DNA of 64,000 nucleotides from Symsagittifera roscoffensis (Eukaryota; Xenacoelomorpha; Acoela; Convolutidae). Below, piece after piece: positions 11,324 to 19,978 of this stretch. The notes below the pieces were generated by a model that was not told where the DNA came from, ran no database searches, and worked only from the letters and a program-made list of their open reading frames with translations. The stretch is taken from the NCBI RefSeq assembly GCF_963678635.1, contig NC_087065.1, positions 10,191,579 to 10,255,578 of the forward strand. The letters are read 5' to 3'. Positions within the stretch are counted from its first letter, which is position 1; each line of letters opens with the position of its first letter. The position numbers and the translations under genes are program-made.

Positions 11324-12154
11324 TGAAACAAAAAATACTAGAATTATAGTCTATTTTTAATAGATTATTATCGATTATTTGGAACTGCCAAAAAACTGAC
11401 AATAAAATGACAATATAATCGATTTGGATCTATATTCGCTTGCCACCGGAACTCCTCCCAGACCCAAATTTTCATTTGTTGTTTTTATAGACAAGATGAT
11501 CGGACATGGGGGCTGTTTAAGACCACGTAATTTCTTTCGTTCAAAAAAGTGACTTAACCTTGGCTAACCTGGGCTTTATTTTAACTAATTAACCAGTACC
11601 GTCGGCTGCAAGTGGTTACTGTCAAAGTTTGAATGTTGAACACGTTGACCGTTCAGAATCGATTGAAGTTCACTGTTTTGTCTAATGTAATTTTTTCAAA
11701 TAATATAGTTTCGATAGTTTCTAATTTTTGCTGCAATTAGTGGTTTTAAATTACGAGGCCGAGTCTGTCAGAAACAACAATGAGGTTGCAAGAATTGTTC
11801 TAATGCATGGAAAAATAAGGGTTGGCATGACGATAAATAATCAGTAAATTATACGGATTCAAGACCATTTTGTAATTCAAGACCATTTTGTAATTCAAGA
11901 CCATTTTTTGCGCCCTGAAGGCTTACGTAGTACCACTAAACTAGCTAAAGTACTCAGACCTCAAGCTAGAGATCAAGTGAGAGCTCACTTTGGCACACTA
12001 CCTTTGCCATTAGATTTCGTGGTTACCATTGCCGTTGGTTCTCGTCGATGTGACGTCGTTCTCAAACTGAACGTCGTACCACTTTGTTAAGTTCGTTGAC
12101 TATCAAGTTCACCGTCTATATCAGATCCGTCCCGTCTCCGTGTTACCCGCATCC
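11324..12154. other. intergenic, short direct repeat, no gene recognised
   Basis: Contains a threefold direct repeat of an ~18-base word (AGACCATTTTGTAATTCA) at about 11,860-11,906, and ATTACGAGGCCGAG near 11,751 that resembles the end of the TA-flanked element seen at 56,719. A 60-codon frame at 11,908-12,090 matches nothing I know and I do not call it a gene. Confidence 0.4.
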
Positions 12155-13110
12155 AAGTTTAGGCGTAAATAATCGATTATAATGGAATCTTATGATGACT
12201 TTTTGACAATTATAATTGATGATAATTACCAAAATTAGGTGTTTAAAGGATTTATAATTGATTATAATCGTGATATTTTCCAAGAGATTATATTCCTTTA
12301 TTATCGATTATAATTGATTATAGTTCTTACAAAAAACCCTTAAAACCAATTATAATCGATTATAATCGATTATAATCTATCATTTTGCCACAATTTTGTC
12401 AATTCAAAACTATATTCGAATTATATCTTATGATATTATTATTTTTGTGCCATTAAAAAAATCTTTCAAAGAGAGATCTCTTGAACACTTTGGTTCATCT
12501 GAACACAAAGTTTTACCACGAAACAAAAGTTTCAAAGAGATCCTTTCATATGATTGGAAAAGTTCCCGCGGATGAAAAATAAATTTTCCGAATCAATCAT
12601 GAAACTAAATCAAATTGCTGATCTTTTGGTGTTTAAAACAGCTTAAAATTTGCATCACAAAACAATTCTAATGGGGAAGAAATGAAAAAAAAACTTATAA
12701 ATTTGAAATAATTGGAAAATTTTAAAAATATTTTTCTCATTTTTCATAGGAACCAACGACTACAAAAAGCATAAAATATGAGCAATTTAGATAGAACATC
12801 GAAGAGAAAATGGACAAATAAAAGGGATTATAATCAATTATAATCAATTTTAATGGATTTTTGTGCAAAACTAATGAAATAGAAATTTGAATAAAAATAA
12901 TGGATTATAATCAATTATAATCGATTATAATTGTATAGAAAAATAGACGAATAAAAAAATGATTATATTCGATTATAATGGATTATAATTGATTATAATT
13001 TGATTTTAAAACGAGAGATTATAATCGATTATTAATTGATTAAAATCGACTGTTTCTCAATTTTAGTAAGACTGGTACTAAAATCGTAATCTAATCGAGT
13101 ATTATCGCTT
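12155..13110. repeat. field of the palindromic decamer GATTATAATC
   Basis: The self-complementary 10-mer GATTATAATC and one-base variants (GATTATAATT, AATTATAATC, GATTATTAAT) recur dozens of times, often overlapping through TCGA or CAAT. Clusters lie at 12,170-12,380, 12,830-12,990 and 13,010-13,110. Between them is ordinary AT-rich sequence. No coding potential. Confidence 0.8.
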
Positions 13111-13849
13111 GAAACTGGATGCGGATAGTCACTTCAGTCCATTCATGTTCCCATTGAAATGCGTGTTCATTTAGCGTATAAGATTCACTTAGCGTCTTAA
13201 ATTTCCGTAGATCAAAAAATAGTCTGCAGAAAAGCCGCTATTGCAAAACTTGATGATCATATTCGTTGTACTGGTGAAAGCAGTAAAAAAAATAAGCACA
13301 ATTTTATTATCTCAGTAAATTTTTTTGCACTAACTTCAAAAAAATATATAGCTAAAAATTAACATGATAACCGTTTCTCGACTTCAAGATTACGTATGGG
13401 CATCATTTCTAATAGGAACTTTGATACTTTGTTTCACGACATTGGATTTCTTCATAATTTTTGTCGCCAGTTTTTTAAATACTGAAAGCAGTAGAGATTG
13501 AGAACCATATTGAGCTTGATTTGATTATTTTTTGACTTTGGGGAGTGACTTGAATTTTTATGCATGGTGTGCTTTGCTTTATAAATAGCAATTTGAACTT
13601 TTGTTTGCGGTCTGAGAAAACTTTTGGTTTTAAAAAGAACGGTTAAATTTTAACAAGCCGTTTAGCCACAAACAAATTAGACTTCTTTTTTATAGTGTAA
13701 AATCTTCGTCTAAAACTGAAAAAAGATGAAGGATATTGTGTAGCGTTTTGCAAGTGGGTTTAGATTGACAAGAAGAGAGGGTCGCAAGGAGTTTATTTGA
13801 GACAAAAAGTGCGCATGAGTCGGATTTGTCGTTTTATTGTTTCGATTTT
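13111..13849. other. intergenic, no gene recognised
   Basis: AT-rich sequence without recognisable coding, RNA or repeat structure. Confidence 0.4.
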
Positions 13850-14270
13850 CAATAAAACTGAGGAACCTTTATGCTCGGGGTAGTTTGTTTATTCAGACCA
13901 ATTTTAGAAAAAGTGACTGCGTATGGGCATCTTTTCTGAAATCTAATGATTGCCAGCGAGTATGCTTGCACTCGGCTAACAAGCACCTTTGCTACCCTAA
14001 AATTTCTTTGATAGTTTCTTTCAAAACGCAAATTATTTGTAAGTGATAAATTATCTGCACTCATAATCGTTCCAAATTGAATTGAGGGAGGCTAATTGCT
14101 CTTCTTAATTTCATAAACGTCTCTAAAGTTAACACATTGATATTACCAGCCTTACAATTGGAATATGTCTATGTTTAATATACCAAAAAACTATTCGAAA
14201 CCAATTAATGAACAAATGAAACAATCAGGGTTTTACCCTGATACGAGCAGTCTTGTTCTTCTAATTGACA
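13850..14270 (-). repeat. diverged partial copy of the inverted-arm repeat
   Basis: Words shared with the right arm occur in the same order: TGCTCGGGG near 13,873, ATCGTTCCAAATTG near 14,067, and a hairpin ATCAGGG TTTTA CCCTGAT (14,224-14,242) followed by ACGAGCAGTCTTGTT. It shows that the arm sequence exists outside the lipocalin locus. Confidence 0.6.
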
Positions 14271-14479
14271 ATATAATGTTGCAAAAATTCCATGAGGAAA
14301 TTTGACTATTTTTGTTGTAGAATGTTTTTCTACTTTTGATTGAATGATGGTCTGCAAATCTAGTTAGTTAAATTGTGTTTGGCTCAATAATTTGATCGAG
14401 TTTGGCATATTCGCATAGTTTTGCAATACAAGTTACATCAACCATTGAAACTGTTTATCTATCCGACTTTGTAGGAAGT

Positions 14480-14990
14480 TAAACGAATATTTGTGCTCGG
14501 GGTGGTTTTTTCTCCAAACAAAAGTCAATTTATTTAAGCAATTTTTGACAAAGTTTGAAAAAATCGTGTACAAGGTACTAAAGTCCTGAAGTTAAAAATT
14601 AGAAAAAAATTAACTGTGATTTTTAGTATATATATATATATATAGCTGTTTAAGTCTGGCATTTTAGCTAATTTGGGGAAAACAACGCGCGATATATTTA
14701 GTGGTTTTAACTCGTAAACGGAGATTTAACCCGTCTTATAAATCGTTCCAACTTAAATTGAGTCAGGTGATTTGGTCTATTCATTATTTTGCTATATGCG
14801 AAACCAGTTTGTGCTTTACATAGCGTGCGGGGGATGATTTTTGAAAAAGTCTCCATAAAGTTTTATTAATTTTTATCGTATTTTTGAAAGTTCAACCCAT
14901 TTTTAAAACATTAACATAACATCAAAAGATCCTTATATTGAAGTTATCGGTGCCACGCCTTGATACAAACAGCGTTCTTTTGGGTTTTGT
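14480..14990 (-). repeat. second diverged partial copy of the inverted-arm repeat
   Basis: ATTTGTGCTCGGGGTGG near 14,490, CGCGCGATATATTTAG near 14,686, CGTAAACGGAGATTTAACCCG near 14,713, AATCGTTCCAA near 14,741 and GCGTGCGGGGGATGATTTT near 14,824 match the right arm in order (about 9,380-9,890). A degenerate version of the hairpin flank (TTGATACAAACAG) lies near 14,960. Confidence 0.7.
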
Positions 14991-15205
14991 TCTCTTCTTT
15001 GCACTGACAAGGCTTACTGCAGTTAATAACATTTTCCGCGCAGACTCGAAATAAAAGATTGAACAAATTAAAACTTTGTCATAAGGTAATGAAGTTTGAC
15101 AAACAAACTATAAGGAATGGATGTTTAACATCACGAGACTTTTTTCCGCACCCCCCCCCCCAAACATTTCAATCTTTCCATTTTCATATTTGCCTTACAT
15201 TTTAT

Positions 15206-15420
15206 GGCTCTTTTCCAGTTCCCCCCTTTCAAACTACCGAGTTTTATGTTTGTTTTACGTGTTATTACGGCTAAATGCGTGATGTTACGCTGTAAAGTAT
15301 GAAGAACAAATATGTTCACAGTTGTCGATTTGTTCACCACGCCAATTTCATTGCATTATATTAACGTTAAATAAGCTTTTGAAAATTGAAATTGAAAGCG
15401 GGGGGAAGTGGAAATGAGCC
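15206..15420 (+). mobile_element. MITE family A copy 1, hAT-like
   Basis: 215 bp with terminal inverted repeats GGCTCTTTTCCAGTTCCCCC and a decayed complement ending GAAATGAGCC. It is flanked by a perfect 8-bp duplication, CATTTTAT (15,198-15,205 and 15,421-15,428). An 8-bp duplication is typical of hAT-class transposition. Non-coding. Related copies are at 15,616, 17,667 and 29,518. Confidence 0.9.
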
Positions 15421-15477
15421 CATTTTATAATGGCTGAATGCGTATTTTTACGATATAAGGCACTAAAAACAAAAGTG

Positions 15478-15893
15478 GGCTCTTTTTCTTTCCCCCTGCA
15501 AAATTTTACAAGCAAAATTTTTGTTCTCACCAACCAATTGTTATGAAAATTGACATGCTAACTAATTAGGCCATCAGAACCATTTTGGTCTTGATAATTA
15601 ACCTTATAAAATCCCGGCTCTTTTCCAGTTCCCCCCTTTCAAAATACCGAGCTTTATGTTTGTTTTACGTGTTATTACGGTTAAATGCGTGATTTTACGC
15701 TGTAAAGTATGAAGAACAAATCTGTTCAGAATTGTCGATTTGTTCACCACGCCAAATTGCATTGCATCGTGACAACGTTTGATAGACTTTTCAAAATTGA
15801 ATTTGAAAGGGGGGGAAACTGGAAAAGAGCCAAAATCCCTCGTTACATTGATGCTCATGTGAGGTGGGCGGGGTGATGGAGAGGAAAAAGAGT
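15478..15893 (+). mobile_element. MITE family B copy, split by a family A insertion
   Basis: Begins GGCTCTTTTTCTTTCCCCC and ends GGAGAGGAAAAAGAGTC. Its inner words (TGACATGCTAACTAATTAGGC, TTGATAATTAACCTTATAAA) match the family B element at 30,324. It is interrupted at 15,616-15,831 by a family A element. Confidence 0.7.
15616..15831 (+). mobile_element. MITE family A copy 2, nested in family B
   Basis: 216 bp from GGCTCTTTTCCAG to CTGGAAAAGAGCC with a perfect 8-bp duplication AAAATCCC (15,608-15,615 and 15,832-15,839). Removing it and one duplication restores a continuous family B element, so A inserted after B. Confidence 0.92.
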
Positions 15894-16073
15894 CGAAAGT
15901 TTGAAAGGCGGGGAAAATGGGAAAAGCCGCAAAGTTTTGCAACAACTCCTTTCACAAAAAAAAGATGCTTGTGTGAGATGGCGGGAATTAACCTTGATTT
16001 GTTCACAATAAACAAAATTCCATAAAAATAATTTTTCAAAACTGAAATTCTAGTTCATTGGTGGGGTTGAAAA

Positions 16074-16280
16074 AAGCCCTCGGGTCTTTTTTTCCTTTTA
16101 CCCACCTTCGACTCTGCACAAGTAAATTATCGTTCGCGTTGTCCGATTGTTATGAGAAATGAGTTGCGGACTAACTAAGCCAGGACAACATATTCGGTTT
16201 TCATAACTAACTATGCAAAACCACTCGTTATACCATAAAATTGATGATCACGCGAGGTGGGGGTGATAAAAAGCCCTCAG
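16074..16280 (+). mobile_element. diverged MITE family B copy
   Basis: Starts near AGCCCTCGGGTCTTTTTTTCC and ends near GATAAAAAGCCCTCAG. Inner words (CCGATTGTTATGAGAAATGAG, AAACCACTCGTTATACCATAA) match family B. The ends are worn and I cannot see a clear target duplication. Confidence 0.5.
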
Positions 16281-16508
16281 GTTTTGCCCAGGTACATCAA
16301 TGCCCCAGCAAGTTCTTTTTTCAAATCTTTTTTGTAAATGAACGCAAGACTCTAAGAGCACGTGACGTTTTTTTTTCTAGAGCCTTAGGTCAGTGTAACA
16401 ACACTCGAATTGTCAGTCATATTTGAAATATAATAAAATTGTTGTATAAGAACCCTTCTCAAAAATATTTATCAGAAATGAACATAAAAGCTGATTATTA
16501 TGGGTAAA

Positions 16509-16600
16509 CTAAATATATAAACTCAATTCAAAACTTAAAAAAAACATGAGAGGGGATCCTTAGTTAAATAGTTATTGGGTCACAATCAACAGAGCAAAAG
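16509..16600 (+). promoter_or_regulatory. possible promoter / 5' leader of the candidate first exon
   Basis: ATATATAAAC (TATA-like) lies near 16,511, about 90 bases before the ATG at 16,601, and TATTGGGTCA (inverted CCAAT-like) lies near 16,571. Such words are common by chance in AT-rich DNA, so this rests mainly on its place upstream of the candidate first exon. Confidence 0.2.
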
Positions 16601-16683
16601 ATGACGGCAGACGAGTTTAACACGATAGCCAGCACTGAGCAGCCGAAACCGGACCAAACCAAAACAAAACTGAACGACTTCAG
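16601..16683 (+). CDS. candidate first coding exon of the CFAP58-like gene
   Basis: ATG opens 27 codons plus 2 bases (MTADEFNTIASTEQ at the start, ending LNDF plus AG) and stops at a good donor, CAG|GTACGC at 16,684. The exon is GC-richer than its surroundings and its composition (Thr, Gln, Pro, Lys, Asp) resembles the Ser/Thr/Pro-rich N-terminus encoded at 45,449. Its phase (2 bases left over) fits the acceptor at 45,448, which supplies exactly one base before the next ATG, so the frame stays open across the join. A one-in-three chance match is possible. The last 20 bases and the donor are copied at 29,410-29,429 by the tandem duplication. If real, the first intron is about 28.8 kb. Confidence 0.5.
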
Positions 16684-16737
16684 GTACGCAAAAGAGTGAA
16701 GTAGAAACAAGAACTTTAGGAGACGCCCTAGTCGATT

Positions 16738-16848
16738 AAAGGAGGTTATCTTGCAATATATTGCACAAAATTTGTTAAATTCTCTAATGCGTTACTTAAA
16801 AAGATATTGCAAGATTCTTGCAAAATCTTGCAAGATAACCTCTTTTAA
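16738..16848 (+). repeat. short inverted-repeat element (~110 bp)
   Basis: AAAGGAGGTTATCTTGCAA at the left pairs with TTGCAAGATAACCTCTTTT at the right, with two further TTGCAAGA words between. It looks like a small MITE. The unit 2 copy (about 29,484-29,825) is split by a family A MITE. Confidence 0.7.
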
Positions 16849-17526
16849 AGATAACCTTTAAATATACGTTTTTTTGGGCAAAAACAGCTTTACACGCAAA
16901 TACAATAAAGTTGAGCTCGTGGAAGAAGAAAGCACGCGTATCTTGTTAAATATCCCCCCCCCCATGGTACCTTTTAACCAATATCCCCCCCCCCCCCCTT
17001 ATAAAGAAAGAATTGAACAAACAAGCATATACGAATTTTTTACCTTGTTAACTATTTCCCCCCGTATTGCAATAGGGGGATAGTAAACAAGATCCACCTT
17101 AGCTAAGCACCGTGGACTTACACACAGCCTGCTAGGTGGTTGTCCCAGAAAGCTTCAGTTATTTTTTGACTTTTTTTGTGGTCATCTTCGTGTTTTGGTC
17201 GACAACTTTTACTGTAACCTAAACAACAAAAACACAATTTGTAACAAATGAGAACAAAAAATTTTAAGACATAAATGATAACTAAGATCTTGCTAGATAA
17301 ACTGTCTTGATCGACTAAGGCAAAAGGATTGCTGAGCTCAGCAAAATTTTGGTTTTTGGACTTTTCCCAACGTTATTTAAACTTAAAGTGTGGAAATTGG
17401 AAAAGAGCCAGGGAAATTGATCGTTAAAAATTGTTTATACCAGTTTTTTTTCAACCCGACCCCCGCTTTTGATTTTTGCTGACTTAGAAGAATTATTTTA
17501 AAGAACATTTTTATACTCTTAAATCA
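16849..17526. other. non-coding intron stretch with poly-C tracts
   Basis: Poly-C runs at 16,955-16,964 and 16,985-16,998 lie in direct-repeat context (AATATCCCCCCC twice), followed by ACTATTTCCCCCCGTATTGCAATAGGGGGATAGT (17,050-17,084), an imperfect hairpin. It also holds the empty target sites for two MITEs present only in unit 2 (CACAAAAT at 16,764, just before this stretch, and AAATTTTG near 17,344). No gene. Confidence 0.55.
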
Positions 17527-17529
17527 TAC

Positions 17530-18078
17530 AGGAACAGCGGTTTTAGGGGGGCGGGGGTACGCTTCCTCTCAAGGATTCGACCCCCTGCCGACCCCTTACC
17601 GACACCCTGCCGACCTTTGTACTATTTTGAGAAACCCATTTTTGGCTGACCGACCCTAAAATTTTCGGCTCTTTTCCAGTTTCCCACCCCCAACCCTTTC
17701 AAATTCAAATTTGAAAAGCTTATTTAACCTTGTCATAATGCAATGAAATTTGGCATGGTGAACAAATCGACAACTGTGAACAGATTTGTTCTTCATACTT
17801 AACAGCGTAACATCACGCATTTAGCCGTAATAACACGTGAGACAAACATAAAACTCGGTATTTTGAAAGTGGGGAACTGGAAAAGAGCCAAATTTTCATA
17901 AATACTAATTTTGAAGGAAGAGCGGGCGCCGAAAAAACGATTTTTTTTTAAGTCAAAACTTTCCAAAAACGTTTTTGGACTGTTTTTTCAAAAATTTTGC
18001 TCAAAACAGGGTCTTTATAGTATTTTGGAATTTTGGGAGAGCTCAGAAAATTAGTTTGGTCGACCTAAAAATAAGTAG
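17530..18078 (-). mobile_element. hAT-like element family C, degenerate, with nested MITE A
   Basis: Reverse-oriented relative of the element at 52,191-52,609: GATTCGACCCCCTGCCGACC, ACCGACCCTAAAATTTTC, TTTGAAGGAAGAGCGsGCGCCGAAAAAACG and GGTCGACCTAAAAA follow in the matching reversed order. It is interrupted by a family A MITE (17,667-17,889). The terminal GGGGCGG end is worn. Confidence 0.7.
17667..17889 (+). mobile_element. MITE family A copy 3, present only in unit 1
   Basis: 223 bp from GGCTCTTTTCCAG to CTGGAAAAGAGCC with a perfect 8-bp duplication AAATTTTC (17,659-17,666 and 17,890-17,897). The matching place in unit 2 (about 31,247-31,258, CTAAAATTTTCATAAATAC) is an empty site with a single AAATTTTC. 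It therefore inserted after the tandem duplication, or was lost precisely from unit 2. Confidence 0.93.
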
Positions 18079-18280
18079 GGCTCTTTTCCAGTTTCCCACC
18101 ACCCTCGAAAACCTACAAAACAAAATTGTTCAAAAACTGTTCACACGGCATTTTGCATGTTAAAAATGCTCAATAAATTTGTTCACCTGTGCACGCTGAC
18201 ACCTTATAACGCAGTTTATAAAATTTTAAAAACACATTTTAAATAGTTTTTTATAATGAATTTTAGAAAATATCACATTA

Positions 18281-19978
18281 CGAGGCCAAGCTGTGCATTC
18301 TCTGCATTGTAAGCGGAATCCACAACAGGCCAAAATCATATTTGTCGCGGAATCCGCAACATTGCTACTTTTATTCGACCTTCTATGCTCTTTTGGATTC
18401 CACAGACAAATACCTAAATCATTGTACCGCTCAAAATCGCTCGAAAAGTAGGCGAATTTTCGGAATCCGCAACTGTTTTATCCAGAACAGTTTGTGGAAA
18501 CCACAAACAAATGATAAAAAACATTTGTTTCGTTAAATTGAGCTGTTGCGGAATCCGCAACTGTAAGTTGCATCCGCAAATTGTAAGTGGAATCCGCAAA
18601 TTGTAAGTAAAATCCGCATTTTGTTTGCGGATTCCCTTTACATATATTTACATGTGTAGTAGCCTTTAAAATTATATCTTTTAATTTTATGATTTGATTT
18701 CACTAGAATAGAAAATTACTAAAATAGAAATTTACTAAAACAGATCATTGTTTTGGATTAATGGAATAATGAAATTCCAATTACTGACCAGTTTTTGGGA
18801 TCGATGAAATCCCAAATACTGACCTAATTCGACGATTTGCTATGCGTTGGGTTTCTAATCACTCTCAACCTAATGACTCCAAATAATGGATATATTCCAT
18901 ATTTATTCCACAATTTTCCAGTTTTTGGGATTCCATCAATCCGAAATACTGACCAGTATTTGAGATCGATGGAATCCCAAATACTGAACTAATTCGACGA
19001 TTTGCTATGCGTTGGGTTTCTAATCACTCTCAAGCTAATGACTCCAAATAATGGATATATTCCATATTTATTCCACATTTTTTCAGTTTTTGGGATTCCA
19101 TCAATCCGAAATACTGACCAGTATTTGAGATCGATGGAATCCCAAATACTGAACTAATTCGACGATTTGCTATGCATTGGGTTTCTAATCACTCTCAACC
19201 TAATGACTCCAAATAATGGATATATTCCATATTTATTCCAAATTTTTCGAGTTTTTCGGATTTCATCAATCCCAAATACTGACCTATATTTGGGATCGAT
19301 GATGGAATCCCAAATACTGATCTAAATTGGCGATATGCTGTGTGTTGTATTTCCATACTCTCAACCCAATGACTACATTTACTGAAGTTATTCGGCATTA
19401 TGCTTCCAAAATCAGTATTTGGGATTGACGCAATCCCAAATACTGACCTAGTTTGTCGATATGCTGTGTGTTCCATAAAATCTCAATTCATTGACTCCAA
19501 ATATTGAAATTGTTATTGTTGTGTTTCCAAAATACTAAAAGATGACATCCACCGGTTTAGGTAACCAATGTTTTAAGACTTGTTCATGGATTCCGCTGAC
19601 AATGGTTAATTCTTTATTTTTCAATTCCGCATTGCTAGAGATAAGAATTATAGCTCAGCTTCTAATTGTTCATCTGCAAGTTCAGCATTGAAGAAAATTC
19701 GGAATCCACTTACATTTGCGGATTCCGTTTACATTTTGCGGAATCCACTTACAGTTACGGAATCCAAAACAACTAGCTATTTCTGATTGTTGCGGAATCC
19801 GCAACAAAACAAATGTGCCGACAAAGCTTACATTACAGGTATATGTAAGCGGAATCCACTGAAATTTTGTTTGTGGAATTCACTTACATTTTGGAACAAT
19901 ATTTTAAGACTTGTCTCTGGAATCCAGGAACATACAGACAAAAAATTGTGCTCCTATCCAGTGCACAGTTTGGCCTTT
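18281..19978 (+). mobile_element. TA-flanked DNA element family D, copy 1, with internal satellite
   Basis: Starts TA-CGAGGCCAAGCTGTGCA and ends TGCACAGTTTGGCCTTT-TA: terminal inverted repeats of about 16 bp, probably with a TA target duplication as in Tc1/mariner-type elements. Both ends carry many copies of GCGGAATCCGC-type words (GTAAGCGGAATCCGCAA and variants). The centre (18,770-19,480) is a 165-bp tandem repeat. No transposase frame is visible, so it is non-autonomous. Confidence 0.75.
18770..19480 (+). repeat. 165-bp tandem repeat inside element D
   Basis: The word CGAyTTGCTATGC recurs at exactly 165-base spacing (TTTGC at 18,836, 19,001 and 19,166), then at 168 and 126 bases in two more diverged copies. 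Each monomer carries GGATCGATGGAATCCCAAATACTG-like and GATTCCATCAATCC words, which are mutual inverted repeats. Confidence 0.88.

Noticed and set aside
11908-12090. 60-codon frame with fairly even codon use
   Set aside because: Too short, no homology recognised, no splice or promoter context.
16955-16998. Poly-C and poly-G runs (also 29,925, 31,112, 47,155, 48,919, 56,130) as meaningful signals
   Set aside because: Most lie at MITE or hAT element ends or next to them and probably reflect slippage and sequencing limits.
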